Below are positions 33,954 to 42,596 of a stretch of 64,000 nucleotides of DNA, piece after piece. The notes under the pieces are model-generated. The model searched no databases, had not been told where the DNA came from, and saw only the letters and a list, made by a program, of their open reading frames with translations. Source of the DNA: Oxalobacteraceae bacterium (GTDB lineage: Bacteria > Pseudomonadota > Gammaproteobacteria > Burkholderiales > Burkholderiaceae_D); contig CANCDR010000004.1 of assembly GCA_947374865.1 (NCBI GenBank), positions 62,001-126,000 of the forward strand, given 5' to 3'. Made by a program: the position numbers and the translations under genes. Each line of letters starts with the position of its first letter. The first letter of the stretch is position 1.

Positions 33954-35478
33954 ATTAATGAATAAAAATTTTCATGCAGGCGCTCTTACATGGACAGACG
34001 CTTCGCTATGGGATCAATTCTCCCAGCACCTTAGTGCTTCACCGCATTCTTTAGCAATCGTCAGTCCAGATGGTCAACTTTGGACCCGCGAAGACATGCA
34101 CAAGATGGCCTGTTCGGTGGCCGAGGCCCTCAGATGCGCCGGCGTACAAGCGCATGATCGCGTGATGTTACAAGGTAAAAAAACCGCCGCCACTCTGGCT
34201 GCAGCCTTGGGGATTTCGGCAGTCGGTGCCATCATCTGCCCGTATTCGCCCGACTTGGGCGATGCCGAACGAACTGTCCTTGATGAGCGTCTTAATTACA
34301 TTGCTTGTATCAGTGATGGCGCTGGCGATGCTATTCCAGACATGCCAACACTGAAGTTGTCTCTACGCAGCCGCATGCAACTGGAGGCACCTGACGAACG
34401 TGACGCGCAAACGGCACTTATAGGATTTACCTCCGGCACGACTGGGATCCCCAAAGGGGTCATGCACACATCGGCCGCGATGAACTACACCGTCCGCGCC
34501 TGTCAGCAGGTTGCTCGACTTGCGGAATACGATGCCATCCTCGGCATCGTGCCACTCGGTAGTGCACCGGGCTTTACTTTCACTGCACATTTTTCCTTAG
34601 CGTTGGGACATCCACTGATCATGATCGATCCTTGGGATGCGGCAAGGACGCTCAAGGCGATCGACGCCTACCAGTGTCGTTGGGGTATTTGTGTACCGAC
34701 GCACTTGGCAACGCTCATCGAATATGCCCGCACTAAAGGATGGAAGAATTCGAGCCCCCTGAAGGCTCTGGGCGTTGGTGGCAGTGCCATGACCCCCGAA
34801 TTAATTCAGGATGCACGGTCCTTGCTAGGCATAACTGCCTTGCGCATGTTTGGCATGTCAGAATGTATGGGGCACGCTTCGGTCGCGCTCGACGACGATA
34901 TGGAACGCATGATGCATTCGGACGGCATAGCATTTCCGGGCACGCGCGATGAAGCCTTCGATTTAGAAAACCAAATGTTGCCACGTGGTCAACGAGGTCA
35001 GGCAGGTGTTCTCGGACCCTCCTCGTTTCTCGGCTATTGTTACGGACTTGGCGAGCAAGAATACCGATTGACCAAGGAAGGATTTTTTCTCACTGGCGAT
35101 GAGGTGATAGTTTCCGCAGACGGTTACCTCAAGGTGGTCGGTCGTATCAAGGACCAGATTATTCGTGGCGGCTATAACATTGATGCTGCCGAGGTTGAAG
35201 CCGCCGTACTTCGTCATCCAGCTATTGCCATCGCCGTCGTCGTCGCAGTGCCAGAAAAACGCCTGGGAGAGCAGGCCTGTGCTGTGTGTTGTATTCGCCA
35301 AGGCAGCACACAGCCCACGCTCGACGAGCTCAGAGCCCATCTGACTTCGATCGGTCTGTCAAAGAAAAAATGGCCCGAATATTTACTCATCCGGGATGAA
35401 CTATCCTATACAGCGACTGGTAAAATCGACAAAAAGAAAATTGCTAAAGCCGCCATAGTGCAATTAGGGTTAATATAA
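33946..35478 (+). CDS. Acyl-CoA synthetase (AMP-forming)
   Basis: An ANL-superfamily ligase of about 510 residues that would activate a carboxylic acid with ATP and CoA, the entry step to CoA-bound degradation. GFTSGTTGIPKGVMHT is the phosphate-binding loop, TGDEVIVSADGYLKVVGR the hinge region and YTATGKIDKKKI holds the catalytic Lys. The start is uncertain: TTG 33946 has GGAGGA at the right distance, while ATG 33931 and ATG 33958 are in frame without a good ribosome site. It ends the operon that begins with the crotonase at 31.98 kb. Confidence 0.85.
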   Translation: MPELMNKNFHAGALTWTDASLWDQFSQHLSASPHSLAIVSPDGQLWTREDMHKMACSVAEALRCAGVQAHDRVMLQGKKTAATLAAALGISAVGAIICPYSPDLGDAERTVLDERLNYIACISDGAGDAIPDMPTLKLSLRSRMQLEAPDERDAQTALIGFTSGTTGIPKGVMHTSAAMNYTVRACQQVARLAEYDAILGIVPLGSAPGFTFTAHFSLALGHPLIMIDPWDAARTLKAIDAYQCRWGICVPTHLATLIEYARTKGWKNSSPLKALGVGGSAMTPELIQDARSLLGITALRMFGMSECMGHASVALDDDMERMMHSDGIAFPGTRDEAFDLENQMLPRGQRGQAGVLGPSSFLGYCYGLGEQEYRLTKEGFFLTGDEVIVSADGYLKVVGRIKDQIIRGGYNIDAAEVEAAVLRHPAIAIAVVVAVPEKRLGEQACAVCCIRQGSTQPTLDELRAHLTSIGLSKKKWPEYLLIRDELSYTATGKIDKKKIAKAAIVQLGLI

Positions 35479-35581
35479 TGTCGGCAATCTCATGGCGCGA
35501 CTCGTATTTTCTGCCCGACCGAGATATTAGACAAACCGGTGTCATCGAGACATGATAAAAATGATATAGCAAGGAAATCTC

Positions 35582-36232
35582 ATGAAGGCTGTCGAAAAAC
35601 TACCGACTAGCAGCAAAAATAAACGAATACGCCAAACTACCGCAGCCCATGACGAAAAGCGGCTTGAGATCATCGAGTGCTGCGCGTCCCTCTTTGACCG
35701 TGTTGGTTTCCATGGCATGTCCATGCAAATGCTCGCCGATGAAGTCGGGCTTGGAAAACCAACCCTTTACCATTACTTTTCGAGCAAGAACGACATCCTC
35801 TACGATATGCATCAGATGCACATTGATGCACTGATTAACGGGCTGCAGGTAGACATCGAGAGCGCCAGCACCAAACCAGAAGAGCTGCTTGAAAAAGCCT
35901 GCGCGCAGACGCTGCGCGAAATCGCCCAGCATCCTGGTTATGTTCGGGCGTACATGGATCATTACACAGAACTCGAGGGCACACAGCGCATCGAAATGCG
36001 CAAACGTCGTACCGAATATTTTTCACGTATTACCAGCATCATCAGCAACGGCATAGCCAGCGGCAGATTCCGTAAAGTCGATGTCGAACTCGCTACCCTC
36101 GCCTTCGTCGGCATGTGCAATTGGGCCTATAAATGGTACCCAAAAAGAGCAGATAAAACACCGCCCGAAAAAATGGCCAAATCACTGTGCGATATTTTTC
36201 TCGGTGGTTTGATCATCAAGTCTGGCAAGTAA
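35582..36232 (+). CDS. TetR-family repressor, candidate regulator of the whole cluster
   Basis: A 216-residue TetR protein. The N-terminal helix-turn-helix spans about residues 28-75 (ASLFDRVGFHGMSMQMLADEVG, then KPTLYHYFSSKNDILYD); the helical ligand-binding domain follows. It is the only TetR gene in the window and stands in the middle of seven matching palindromes in promoter spacers. The effector is probably an acyl-CoA of the pathway, as in other catabolic TetR repressors; this is inference. A single half-site (CCCGACCG at 35515-35522) lies before it, so autoregulation is possible but not supported by a full operator. Confidence 0.85.
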   Translation: MKAVEKLPTSSKNKRIRQTTAAHDEKRLEIIECCASLFDRVGFHGMSMQMLADEVGLGKPTLYHYFSSKNDILYDMHQMHIDALINGLQVDIESASTKPEELLEKACAQTLREIAQHPGYVRAYMDHYTELEGTQRIEMRKRRTEYFSRITSIISNGIASGRFRKVDVELATLAFVGMCNWAYKWYPKRADKTPPEKMAKSLCDIFLGGLIIKSGK

Positions 36233-36292
36233 TTTTCCCGCGATAATCACCACCATCTGCACGACGCAAAGCCCTTAAACTTGTTTGAAGTG

Positions 36293-36322
36293 TTGACACC
36301 CGACCGATCGGTCGGGTATTCT
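36293..36322 (+). promoter_or_regulatory. Promoter with perfect TetR-type operator (site f), drives MFS-SDR-SDR operon
   Basis: TTGACA (36293-36298) and TATTCT (36317-36322) are exactly 18 bp apart. The spacer is the perfect 18-bp palindrome CCCGACCGATCGGTCGGG (36299-36316). This is the best site in the window. The leader to the ATG at 36480 is about 150 nt, without an obvious gene. Confidence 0.88.
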
Positions 36323-36479
36323 CAATCGGCGCAAAAAATTTTGCTATCTCCACGTCTCATGAGTGCAGCGATTTCACCAAGGGGTGACGCTAAAGCTAAT
36401 GGATGGATGAATGAATGGTCGGGCGTTATGCCCAACGTTATTCAAGCTGGCAAATATAACGACAATAAAGGGTGGACAA

Positions 36480-37784
36480 ATGCATTCCGTACAAAGCAAA
36501 GCCGAACTTAATGCGCGACGTTATACGCTCATTCTTTTATTTTTTGTTTCTGTCTTCAGTTACATCGATCGCACTATCCTCTCAATTCTTCAAGTACCTA
36601 TCAAAGCTGATCTCGGCCTTTCAGACGCCCAATTAGGCGCATTGACCGGGCTGTCTTTTGCGCTGTTTTATGCCACCCTCGCACTGCCAATTGCCCGCTT
36701 GGCAGATAGAACGATACGCTCCCGTATGGTCGCCGTTTCACTCGGTATATGGAGCGGCATGACAGCGCTGACGGGGCTGGCAACGAACTACTTCAGTCTG
36801 ATTTTTTTTCGCATTGGCGTTGCAGTCGGCGAAGCCGGTAGTATCCCGGCCAGTCACTCGATCATCGCTGACGTTTATCCCCCTAGCAAACGCTCTGCCG
36901 CCTTTGCGCTCTGGGGCATCTCGCTGCCGGTAGGACTGATGCTCGGTTATGCACTGGCCGGCACGCTTGAACAAATGCTTGGCTGGCGCATGACGTTTGC
37001 CATTATCGGTGGCGCCGGCCTGTTGCTGGCACCACTCGTTTATTTCACCATGCGCGAACCTTTACGCGGTCGTTACGATCCTGCGCCATTGAAGGAAGTC
37101 CCTATGCCTTCAATGATGGAGGCCATTCACCATCTGTGGCGTCTTCGTACTATCCGCTATCTGTTTGCTGCAGGCGCCTGCCATACCTTTGCTTGGTGCG
37201 CAGTCAATAGCTGGAATGCGCCATTCTATGTTCGCGTGCATCACATGTCGCTGACCGAAGTGTCCCTCTATCTGGCTGCGCTAAATGGGGTTGGTAGTGC
37301 CTTGGGCATGTACCTTGGCGGCAGGCTATCCGACCACTTTGGCAAAAAAGATCCGCGTGGCCACTTAAATGTTGTGACTCTCTCGATGTTAATAATGGTG
37401 CCCTTCGGACTGGCGCAATATCTCGTGCCTTCCGTGGGACTTTCTATCGTTTTTGGCGCCTTTACCCTCACACTAATGCTGGTCTATTACGGCCCGATCA
37501 TTGCCGTTTCACAGTTCCTGGTGCCTCCTAATATTCGTGCATTTACGACTGCCATGTTGTTGTTGGTGGTAAATCTATTCGGTCTCGGTCTGGGGCCACT
37601 TACCACGGGTATCTTGAGTGATTTTTTAACGCAGCACTATGGCATGGCATCCGATTCGCTGCGCTACGCCATTAGCTTCTCGGTCCTTTTTTCGCTTCTG
37701 GCTGCCTTTCTGTTCTGGCGCGCCTCTGTCCATTTACCACATGAAATGGTGATCGACAATGACCATGCAGGCGATAAGGTATGA
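36480..37784 (+). CDS. MFS transporter (spinster-like branch)
   Basis: A 434-residue inner-membrane protein with twelve predicted helices. It begins with FVSVFSYIDRTILSI and has the loop motif LARLADRTIRSRMVA after helix 2, features of the spinster/hexuronate-like MFS branch common in catabolic clusters. It is likely an importer of the acid substrate across the inner membrane, a guess from its location as first gene under the perfect operator. The ATG at 36480 is preceded by AAGGGTGG; the frame extends upstream into the leader. Confidence 0.8.
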   Translation: MHSVQSKAELNARRYTLILLFFVSVFSYIDRTILSILQVPIKADLGLSDAQLGALTGLSFALFYATLALPIARLADRTIRSRMVAVSLGIWSGMTALTGLATNYFSLIFFRIGVAVGEAGSIPASHSIIADVYPPSKRSAAFALWGISLPVGLMLGYALAGTLEQMLGWRMTFAIIGGAGLLLAPLVYFTMREPLRGRYDPAPLKEVPMPSMMEAIHHLWRLRTIRYLFAAGACHTFAWCAVNSWNAPFYVRVHHMSLTEVSLYLAALNGVGSALGMYLGGRLSDHFGKKDPRGHLNVVTLSMLIMVPFGLAQYLVPSVGLSIVFGAFTLTLMLVYYGPIIAVSQFLVPPNIRAFTTAMLLLVVNLFGLGLGPLTTGILSDFLTQHYGMASDSLRYAISFSVLFSLLAAFLFWRASVHLPHEMVIDNDHAGDKV

Positions 37785-37813
37785 ATCCAACCCATGCATA
37801 AAAGTACATAGCA

Positions 37814-38572
37814 ATGACACTACTACAAGGTAAGGTTGCATTGATCAGTGGCGGCGCAAGTGGCCTGGGCGCTGCCTTTGTCGAAGCGTGTGCAGAACAA
37901 GGTGCCCAAGTGGTATTTGGCGACTTGTTAGATGATGCTGGAGAGAAGTTGGAACAGGCACTGCGTGCTCTTGGCGGTGATGTTACTTATGTTCCTCTGG
38001 ACGTTACCAAGGAGGCGGATTGGCGCAACGCTGTGCAGCGCACAATCGTTTGCTACGGCAAGCTCAATATTCTTATCAATAATGCTGGTCTCGTACTGCC
38101 AAAAGTACCGATCGAAGAGATTAACGCGCAGGATTGGGACCGCACATTTGCCGTGAATGGCAAAGGTGTCTTTTTAGGAACAAAATATGCCATCCCAGAA
38201 ATGCGACGTTGCGGTGGTGGCTCCATCATCAATATTTCCTCCTTAGCTGCTCTCGGGCAAGCAAGGCTTCAAGAGCCTGCCTATGCGGCCAGCAAGGCGG
38301 CAGTGCGTATTTTTACCAAGGTCACTGCAGGTCAGTATGCCGGCGATTCCATTCGATGTAATTCGGTACATCCAGGCCCTATCAACGCGGGCATGTTGCC
38401 GCGCTACCTGATTGACCCCGAAGCACTAAAACAGCGCATGTCCCGCATACCGCTTGGCCGCCTGGGTACCGCCGAGGAGGTTGTTGCCGGTGTTTTGTAT
38501 CTGGCCTCTGACCAGTCAGGTTTTACGACTGGCACTGAACTGGTGATGGATGGTGGCGCGTTGGTCGATTGA
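37814..38572 (+). CDS. Short-chain dehydrogenase (hydroxysteroid-dehydrogenase-like), tandem copy 1
   Basis: A 252-residue SDR with SGGASGLG cofactor loop, NNAGLVLPK, Ser in NISSLAAL and YAASK catalytic pair. Asp in FGDLLDD after the second strand favours NAD(H). The closest picture from memory is the 3-alpha/20-beta-hydroxysteroid and cyclohexanol-dehydrogenase-like group. It is clearly related to the SDR encoded 65 bp downstream. Both follow the MFS gene under site f. It would oxidise a secondary alcohol on a ring or side chain; substrate unknown. Confidence 0.82.
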   Translation: MTLLQGKVALISGGASGLGAAFVEACAEQGAQVVFGDLLDDAGEKLEQALRALGGDVTYVPLDVTKEADWRNAVQRTIVCYGKLNILINNAGLVLPKVPIEEINAQDWDRTFAVNGKGVFLGTKYAIPEMRRCGGGSIINISSLAALGQARLQEPAYAASKAAVRIFTKVTAGQYAGDSIRCNSVHPGPINAGMLPRYLIDPEALKQRMSRIPLGRLGTAEEVVAGVLYLASDQSGFTTGTELVMDGGALVD

Positions 38573-38637
38573 ATTCTGCTTATCTGACGATACGACTTGT
38601 CCGCTTAGCGGGCTACTTTCATGGAGATATTTAGTTA

Positions 38638-39393
38638 ATGAAATTACTTGGCAAAACGGCGCTCATTACCGGTGGTGCACGTAGTATTGGCGAAGCGACT
38701 GCCCGCGAATTCGCACTTCTGGGAGCTCATGTCGTTCTTGCCGATGTATTAGAGACTGAGGGACAAAAGGTTGTTGATGAGATCTGCGCGACGGGTGCTA
38801 GCGCAACGTTCGTTGCGCTTGACGTTCTCAGTGAAGATGCTTGGATTGAGGCGATTACTAGGACCATCTCAACGTACGGCAAGCTCGACATTCTCATCAA
38901 TAATGCCGGCATTGTTTCCGCGCCGGCCAGTATCGAAGAACGTACTGGAGAAGAGTGGGATCGCGTGATGGCGATTAACGTCAAAGGCGTTTTCCTTGGT
39001 GTGAAACATGCAATCCCTGTCATGCGTCTGTCGGGCGGCGGTGCCATCGTCAATATTTCATCCATGCGCGCGCTGGGTCAGTTCCGCACCACCGACGCCG
39101 CCTACGCCGCCAGCAAGGGCGCCGTTACCGTATTGTCGAAAGTGATCGCCGGCCAGTGTGCCAAGGATAGTATTCGCTGCAATTCGATCCACCCGGGTCC
39201 GATTGACACGGCCATGCTGCGCGCCGCTTTTCCTGACGCGCAAAGCATGCAACAAAGAATGCAACGGGTACCGCTTGGCCGCCCCGGTGCATTATCTGAT
39301 ATTGTCGCGGGTATTCTTTATTTCGCATCCGATGATGCGGCTTATACGACCGGCGCCGAACTGGTCATTGACGGTGGTGCGCTAGTCTACTGA
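38638..39393 (+). CDS. Short-chain dehydrogenase (hydroxysteroid-dehydrogenase-like), tandem copy 2
   Basis: A 251-residue SDR, alignable along its length with the preceding one: ITGGARSIGEAT loop, NNAGIVSAP, Ser in NISSMRALG, YAASK, and the shared RCNSIHPGPI segment. ADVLETE after the second strand favours NAD(H). The pair may act on two positions or two stereoisomers of one substrate. A GGAGAT Shine-Dalgarno precedes the ATG. The gene ends 38 bp from the end of the converging flavin oxidoreductase gene, with no clear terminator between. Confidence 0.82.
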   Translation: MKLLGKTALITGGARSIGEATAREFALLGAHVVLADVLETEGQKVVDEICATGASATFVALDVLSEDAWIEAITRTISTYGKLDILINNAGIVSAPASIEERTGEEWDRVMAINVKGVFLGVKHAIPVMRLSGGGAIVNISSMRALGQFRTTDAAYAASKGAVTVLSKVIAGQCAKDSIRCNSIHPGPIDTAMLRAAFPDAQSMQQRMQRVPLGRPGALSDIVAGILYFASDDAAYTTGAELVIDGGALVY

Positions 39394-39431
39394 CAGTAGG
39401 CGATGTATTAATTGCATGGAATCACCCGGCC

Positions 39432-41372
39432 CTAGAGTGCTTGTGCCAGTTTTTGGGCATCGAACACGGCATGCGACATGCGACGCGGGGTGACACAATC
39501 GCCGATACTATGCGTCTCCATTCCTGACGCCGACAATACAGAATCAAGACCCCGCACGGAGGCACGGCCGGTTTGCAGGACTAACAAGTCACATTCGACT
39601 TGCTCCACATCGCCGCTGGTGAGATTGATTAAGCATGCCTGGCCTGGCGTAACGCTCTCCAAGGTGGTCAGTACACTATACTGCGTACCGCCACTTCCTA
39701 GGCGGGCCAATAAAGGGCCGACACTTTCGGTGGGTATGGATGCGGCGATGGCGGACGATGGTGTGACGATACGTACCCGCCATCCGGCGATCACTAATGC
39801 TTCAGCAACGCCATAGCTCCACCAGAAAGCACTACCATCATCCACCAACACAGCCTGTCCGTTGCCGGTAGGTGCCGGGGCACCATTCTTTAGTACATCA
39901 AACCAGGTCATTACCTGTGCAGCAGTAAATTCGTCTGGCACCGGTTTTGCAAGCGCGCCGGTCGCGATGATCGCGACATCAAAGTCGTGGCCCAAGTCAG
40001 CGGCTGTGTGGATGTGGGCGCCAAGATGCAGGGGGACGGATTGACGTCGCAGTTCTGCCCCGAGGTAATCAATCAGACGCCTTAAGTCCTCACGATGGGG
40101 CACCGTCGAGGCATACAAAAATTGGCCGCCGATGCCGTCAGAGGCTTCGAACACGCTCACGGCATGACCACGCAAGGAGGCTACCCGCGCCGCTTCCAAC
40201 CCCCCCGGACCGGCGCCAATGACGGCGATACGACGTGGGTGAGTGGTGATGCCCTTGAAGGCAAATTCCGCTCGCAGCTCACGGCCTGCCATAGGATTCA
40301 CTGCGCAATGTAAATGGGGAGAAAATGAGCGGCAATCCTGATTCAAGCCCAAACAGGGCCGAATACGTTCTACCTGACCGTTCGCCGCCTTGCTGACCCA
40401 GTCAGCATCGGCGATGAATGCGCGTGCCATACCGACCAAGTCCGCCTGCCCTTCAACCAGAATACGTTCCGCAATCGCCGGGGTATTAATACGTTGACCA
40501 ACAATGATTGGCAGAGCGCAAGCTGCGCGGATCAACTGCGCTGCGCGTGCGGCGCTAGCCACCGGTTGCGTCACATCCTTCACATATCCGCCACGGGTAC
40601 CCACTGTAATGCTGAGATAGTCGGTCATACCCCATGCAGCGATTGCTTTGCTGATCTGAACGTTATCCTGAATCCCCAGCCCGTTCTCGATCTCCTCATC
40701 GGCGCTCAGCCGACAACCAAGGACAAAGTCATCGCCGCAATGGCGACGGATCGACTCCGTCACTTCACGCAGAAAACGTAAGCGATTTTCTAGTGAACCA
40801 CCATACGAATCTGAACGAAAATTGGTCGCTGGAGAGAGAAATTGTGCGACCAAATAGCCGTGTGCGCCATGAATTTCGACACCATCATGACGTGTACGTT
40901 TGAGATTGGCCGCACAGACACCAAAGGACTCAACAATCTCACGAATAGTCTTGTGGTCCATTTCGTGCGGCGGAAACGGGTCACGCGGAGAGCGGACAGC
41001 GGATGGCGCCATGGGCGCAAAGTCCGATTCACTGCCGATCATTTCGCGACCGAGGTGCACCAGCTGGCCGATAATTTTTACGCCATGCGCGTGAACCGCA
41101 TCCACCCGCTTGGCCAAGCCTTCCAGAACATGCTCGCTATACGGCGCCACCAAGTTACCCGCCTTTGTCGCCGTACTGGGGTGGACGATAGCCGCGCCGG
41201 TAATCATCAATCCAAGGCCTGATCTTGCCCGCGCCTCATAGTAAGCAATGTCATCTTCTGTAATGGCGCCATTGCGCACCATGCTTGTGCCATGAGGCAG
41301 CATCACGATGCGATTTGCCAGCTGCATTTTGCCAATGGCAGTGGGAGAAAATAAGCGGGGGAATGCTGTCAT
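39432..41372 (-). CDS. FMN/FAD enoate reductase (2,4-dienoyl-CoA reductase / BaiCD-like)
   Basis: A 646-residue multidomain enzyme: N-terminal old-yellow-enzyme TIM barrel (HGAHGYLVAQF, about residues 168-178), a short Cys-rich link, and C-terminal FAD/NAD domains beginning IAVIGAGPGGLEAARV near residue 380. Family members reduce dienoyl-CoA (FadH) or ring enones of bile acids (BaiCD/BaiH). In the 4Fe-4S motif three Cys are seen (340, 347, 356), while the second position is Leu343 and the spacing to the last Cys is short. Cluster binding may thus differ from FadH. It is the last of four minus-strand genes that start at the TonB receptor. Confidence 0.85.
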   Translation of the reverse strand: MTAFPRLFSPTAIGKMQLANRIVMLPHGTSMVRNGAITEDDIAYYEARARSGLGLMITGAAIVHPSTATKAGNLVAPYSEHVLEGLAKRVDAVHAHGVKIIGQLVHLGREMIGSESDFAPMAPSAVRSPRDPFPPHEMDHKTIREIVESFGVCAANLKRTRHDGVEIHGAHGYLVAQFLSPATNFRSDSYGGSLENRLRFLREVTESIRRHCGDDFVLGCRLSADEEIENGLGIQDNVQISKAIAAWGMTDYLSITVGTRGGYVKDVTQPVASAARAAQLIRAACALPIIVGQRINTPAIAERILVEGQADLVGMARAFIADADWVSKAANGQVERIRPCLGLNQDCRSFSPHLHCAVNPMAGRELRAEFAFKGITTHPRRIAVIGAGPGGLEAARVASLRGHAVSVFEASDGIGGQFLYASTVPHREDLRRLIDYLGAELRRQSVPLHLGAHIHTAADLGHDFDVAIIATGALAKPVPDEFTAAQVMTWFDVLKNGAPAPTGNGQAVLVDDGSAFWWSYGVAEALVIAGWRVRIVTPSSAIAASIPTESVGPLLARLGSGGTQYSVLTTLESVTPGQACLINLTSGDVEQVECDLLVLQTGRASVRGLDSVLSASGMETHSIGDCVTPRRMSHAVFDAQKLAQAL

Positions 41373-41621
41373 GGTTGCCGTTCTGACCTAAAAAAATCTA
41401 CTAAAAGATGTCAATTCGCGTTGGTACCCTTTCGAGGGTGGCTCAAAGCGAGCCATGGTGCTGGCTTAATTGATCGCTACGACATGATTACCCGCGCGCG
41501 CAAGGCACTGTGCTAGGTACTCAGAAATTCCCTCTTTTTTCCATTATTTAAAATGGCAGCCGCCCTTCTAGTGAGGCATTCTCACTAGCGCATGACGAAT
41601 ACAGCCCCTGACTCACCCTGC

Positions 41622-42509
41622 TCACCTAGCAGTTGGTCGAACATCCCGCTTACTCATCTCAAGCAAACTATCAAAGTGTGGCGCGCGTCGCTCAAGAATC
41701 GCTTCCATCCGCTCACGGATCGTGGCATCAAAATTTGTTGTTGTTAGCGCGTATAAGGTCTTATTCTGGACAGCCTCGAAGACTTGTTCAGCAACTGTTT
41801 CAGGTGAAATGGCGCTGTTGTACAGTGATGATGCAATGGCTTGTAGTTCGGCAGTTTCAGGCGCCGCGCCACCATCCGGCTGCAAGTTCTGAGGTCGATT
41901 ACGTTCGGACTCATAGATGCGGGTATTGACCAGCCCAGGACACAAAACAGTAACGCCGATCGGCGCTTGCATTTCTTCAAACGAGGCATACAAAGCCTCA
42001 CCAATGCGAACGGCTGCATGTTTCGCCGCACTGTAGACGGCCGAGCCGGAACCGCTTAACAGACCAGCGACAGATGCCGTGATGACGACGTGGCCTTCCG
42101 TTTTTTGCGCCAGCATGCGCGGCACAAAACTGTGCAAACCGTGGGCGACACCCATCGTATTGACGTCAAATGACCATTTCCAATCCTCCATGGGATATTC
42201 CCAAACTGGGCGATGACGGCCAGAAGGTACAACACCGGCGTTATTGCACAAAATATCGACGCTGCCAAAGCGCGAATAGGCGCAATCAGCGAGCGCAGCG
42301 ACACTGGCCGCATCTGCGACATCGGTGCGCTGGGCGATGGCCACATGACCTGCGGCGATCAGTGCATCCCGTACACGAACGGCAGCTGTCAGATCAATGT
42401 CGGCAATCACGATCCGCATGCCAGCCCTGGCAAAGCGCCAAGCCATTGCCTCGCCCATACCGCTGCCACTACCCGTGATGACGGCAACCTTGTCCTTAAA
42501 ATTTTTCAT
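41622..42509 (-). CDS. Short-chain dehydrogenase/reductase
   Basis: A 295-residue SDR: TGSGSGMGEAMA loop, NNAGVVPSG, Ser in ITASVAGL and YSAAK catalytic pair. ADIDL after the second strand suggests NAD(H). The C-terminal 60 residues are longer than in the other SDRs of the window and resemble the extended group that handles larger hydrophobic substrates. It lies between the flavoprotein gene and the enoate reductase gene on the minus strand; gaps are 87 and 249 bp, so it may not be strictly co-transcribed with the reductase. The 249-bp gap holds nothing I can identify. Confidence 0.8.
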   Translation of the reverse strand: MKNFKDKVAVITGSGSGMGEAMAWRFARAGMRIVIADIDLTAAVRVRDALIAAGHVAIAQRTDVADAASVAALADCAYSRFGSVDILCNNAGVVPSGRHRPVWEYPMEDWKWSFDVNTMGVAHGLHSFVPRMLAQKTEGHVVITASVAGLLSGSGSAVYSAAKHAAVRIGEALYASFEEMQAPIGVTVLCPGLVNTRIYESERNRPQNLQPDGGAAPETAELQAIASSLYNSAISPETVAEQVFEAVQNKTLYALTTTNFDATIRERMEAILERRAPHFDSLLEMSKRDVRPTAR

Positions 42510-42596
42510 GCCTATCTCCTGTTTCGACTTGTCTTTGTAATGTTGCTCACTAACGCATTACCGCTAAGATTCCGGGCGTCAGTTCGAAAGGGTAAC

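Noticed and set aside
35515-35522. CCCGACCG before the TetR gene, as a possible eighth operator for autoregulation.
   Set aside because: Only one arm is present; the following bases GAGATATT do not form the second arm and no promoter boxes frame it.
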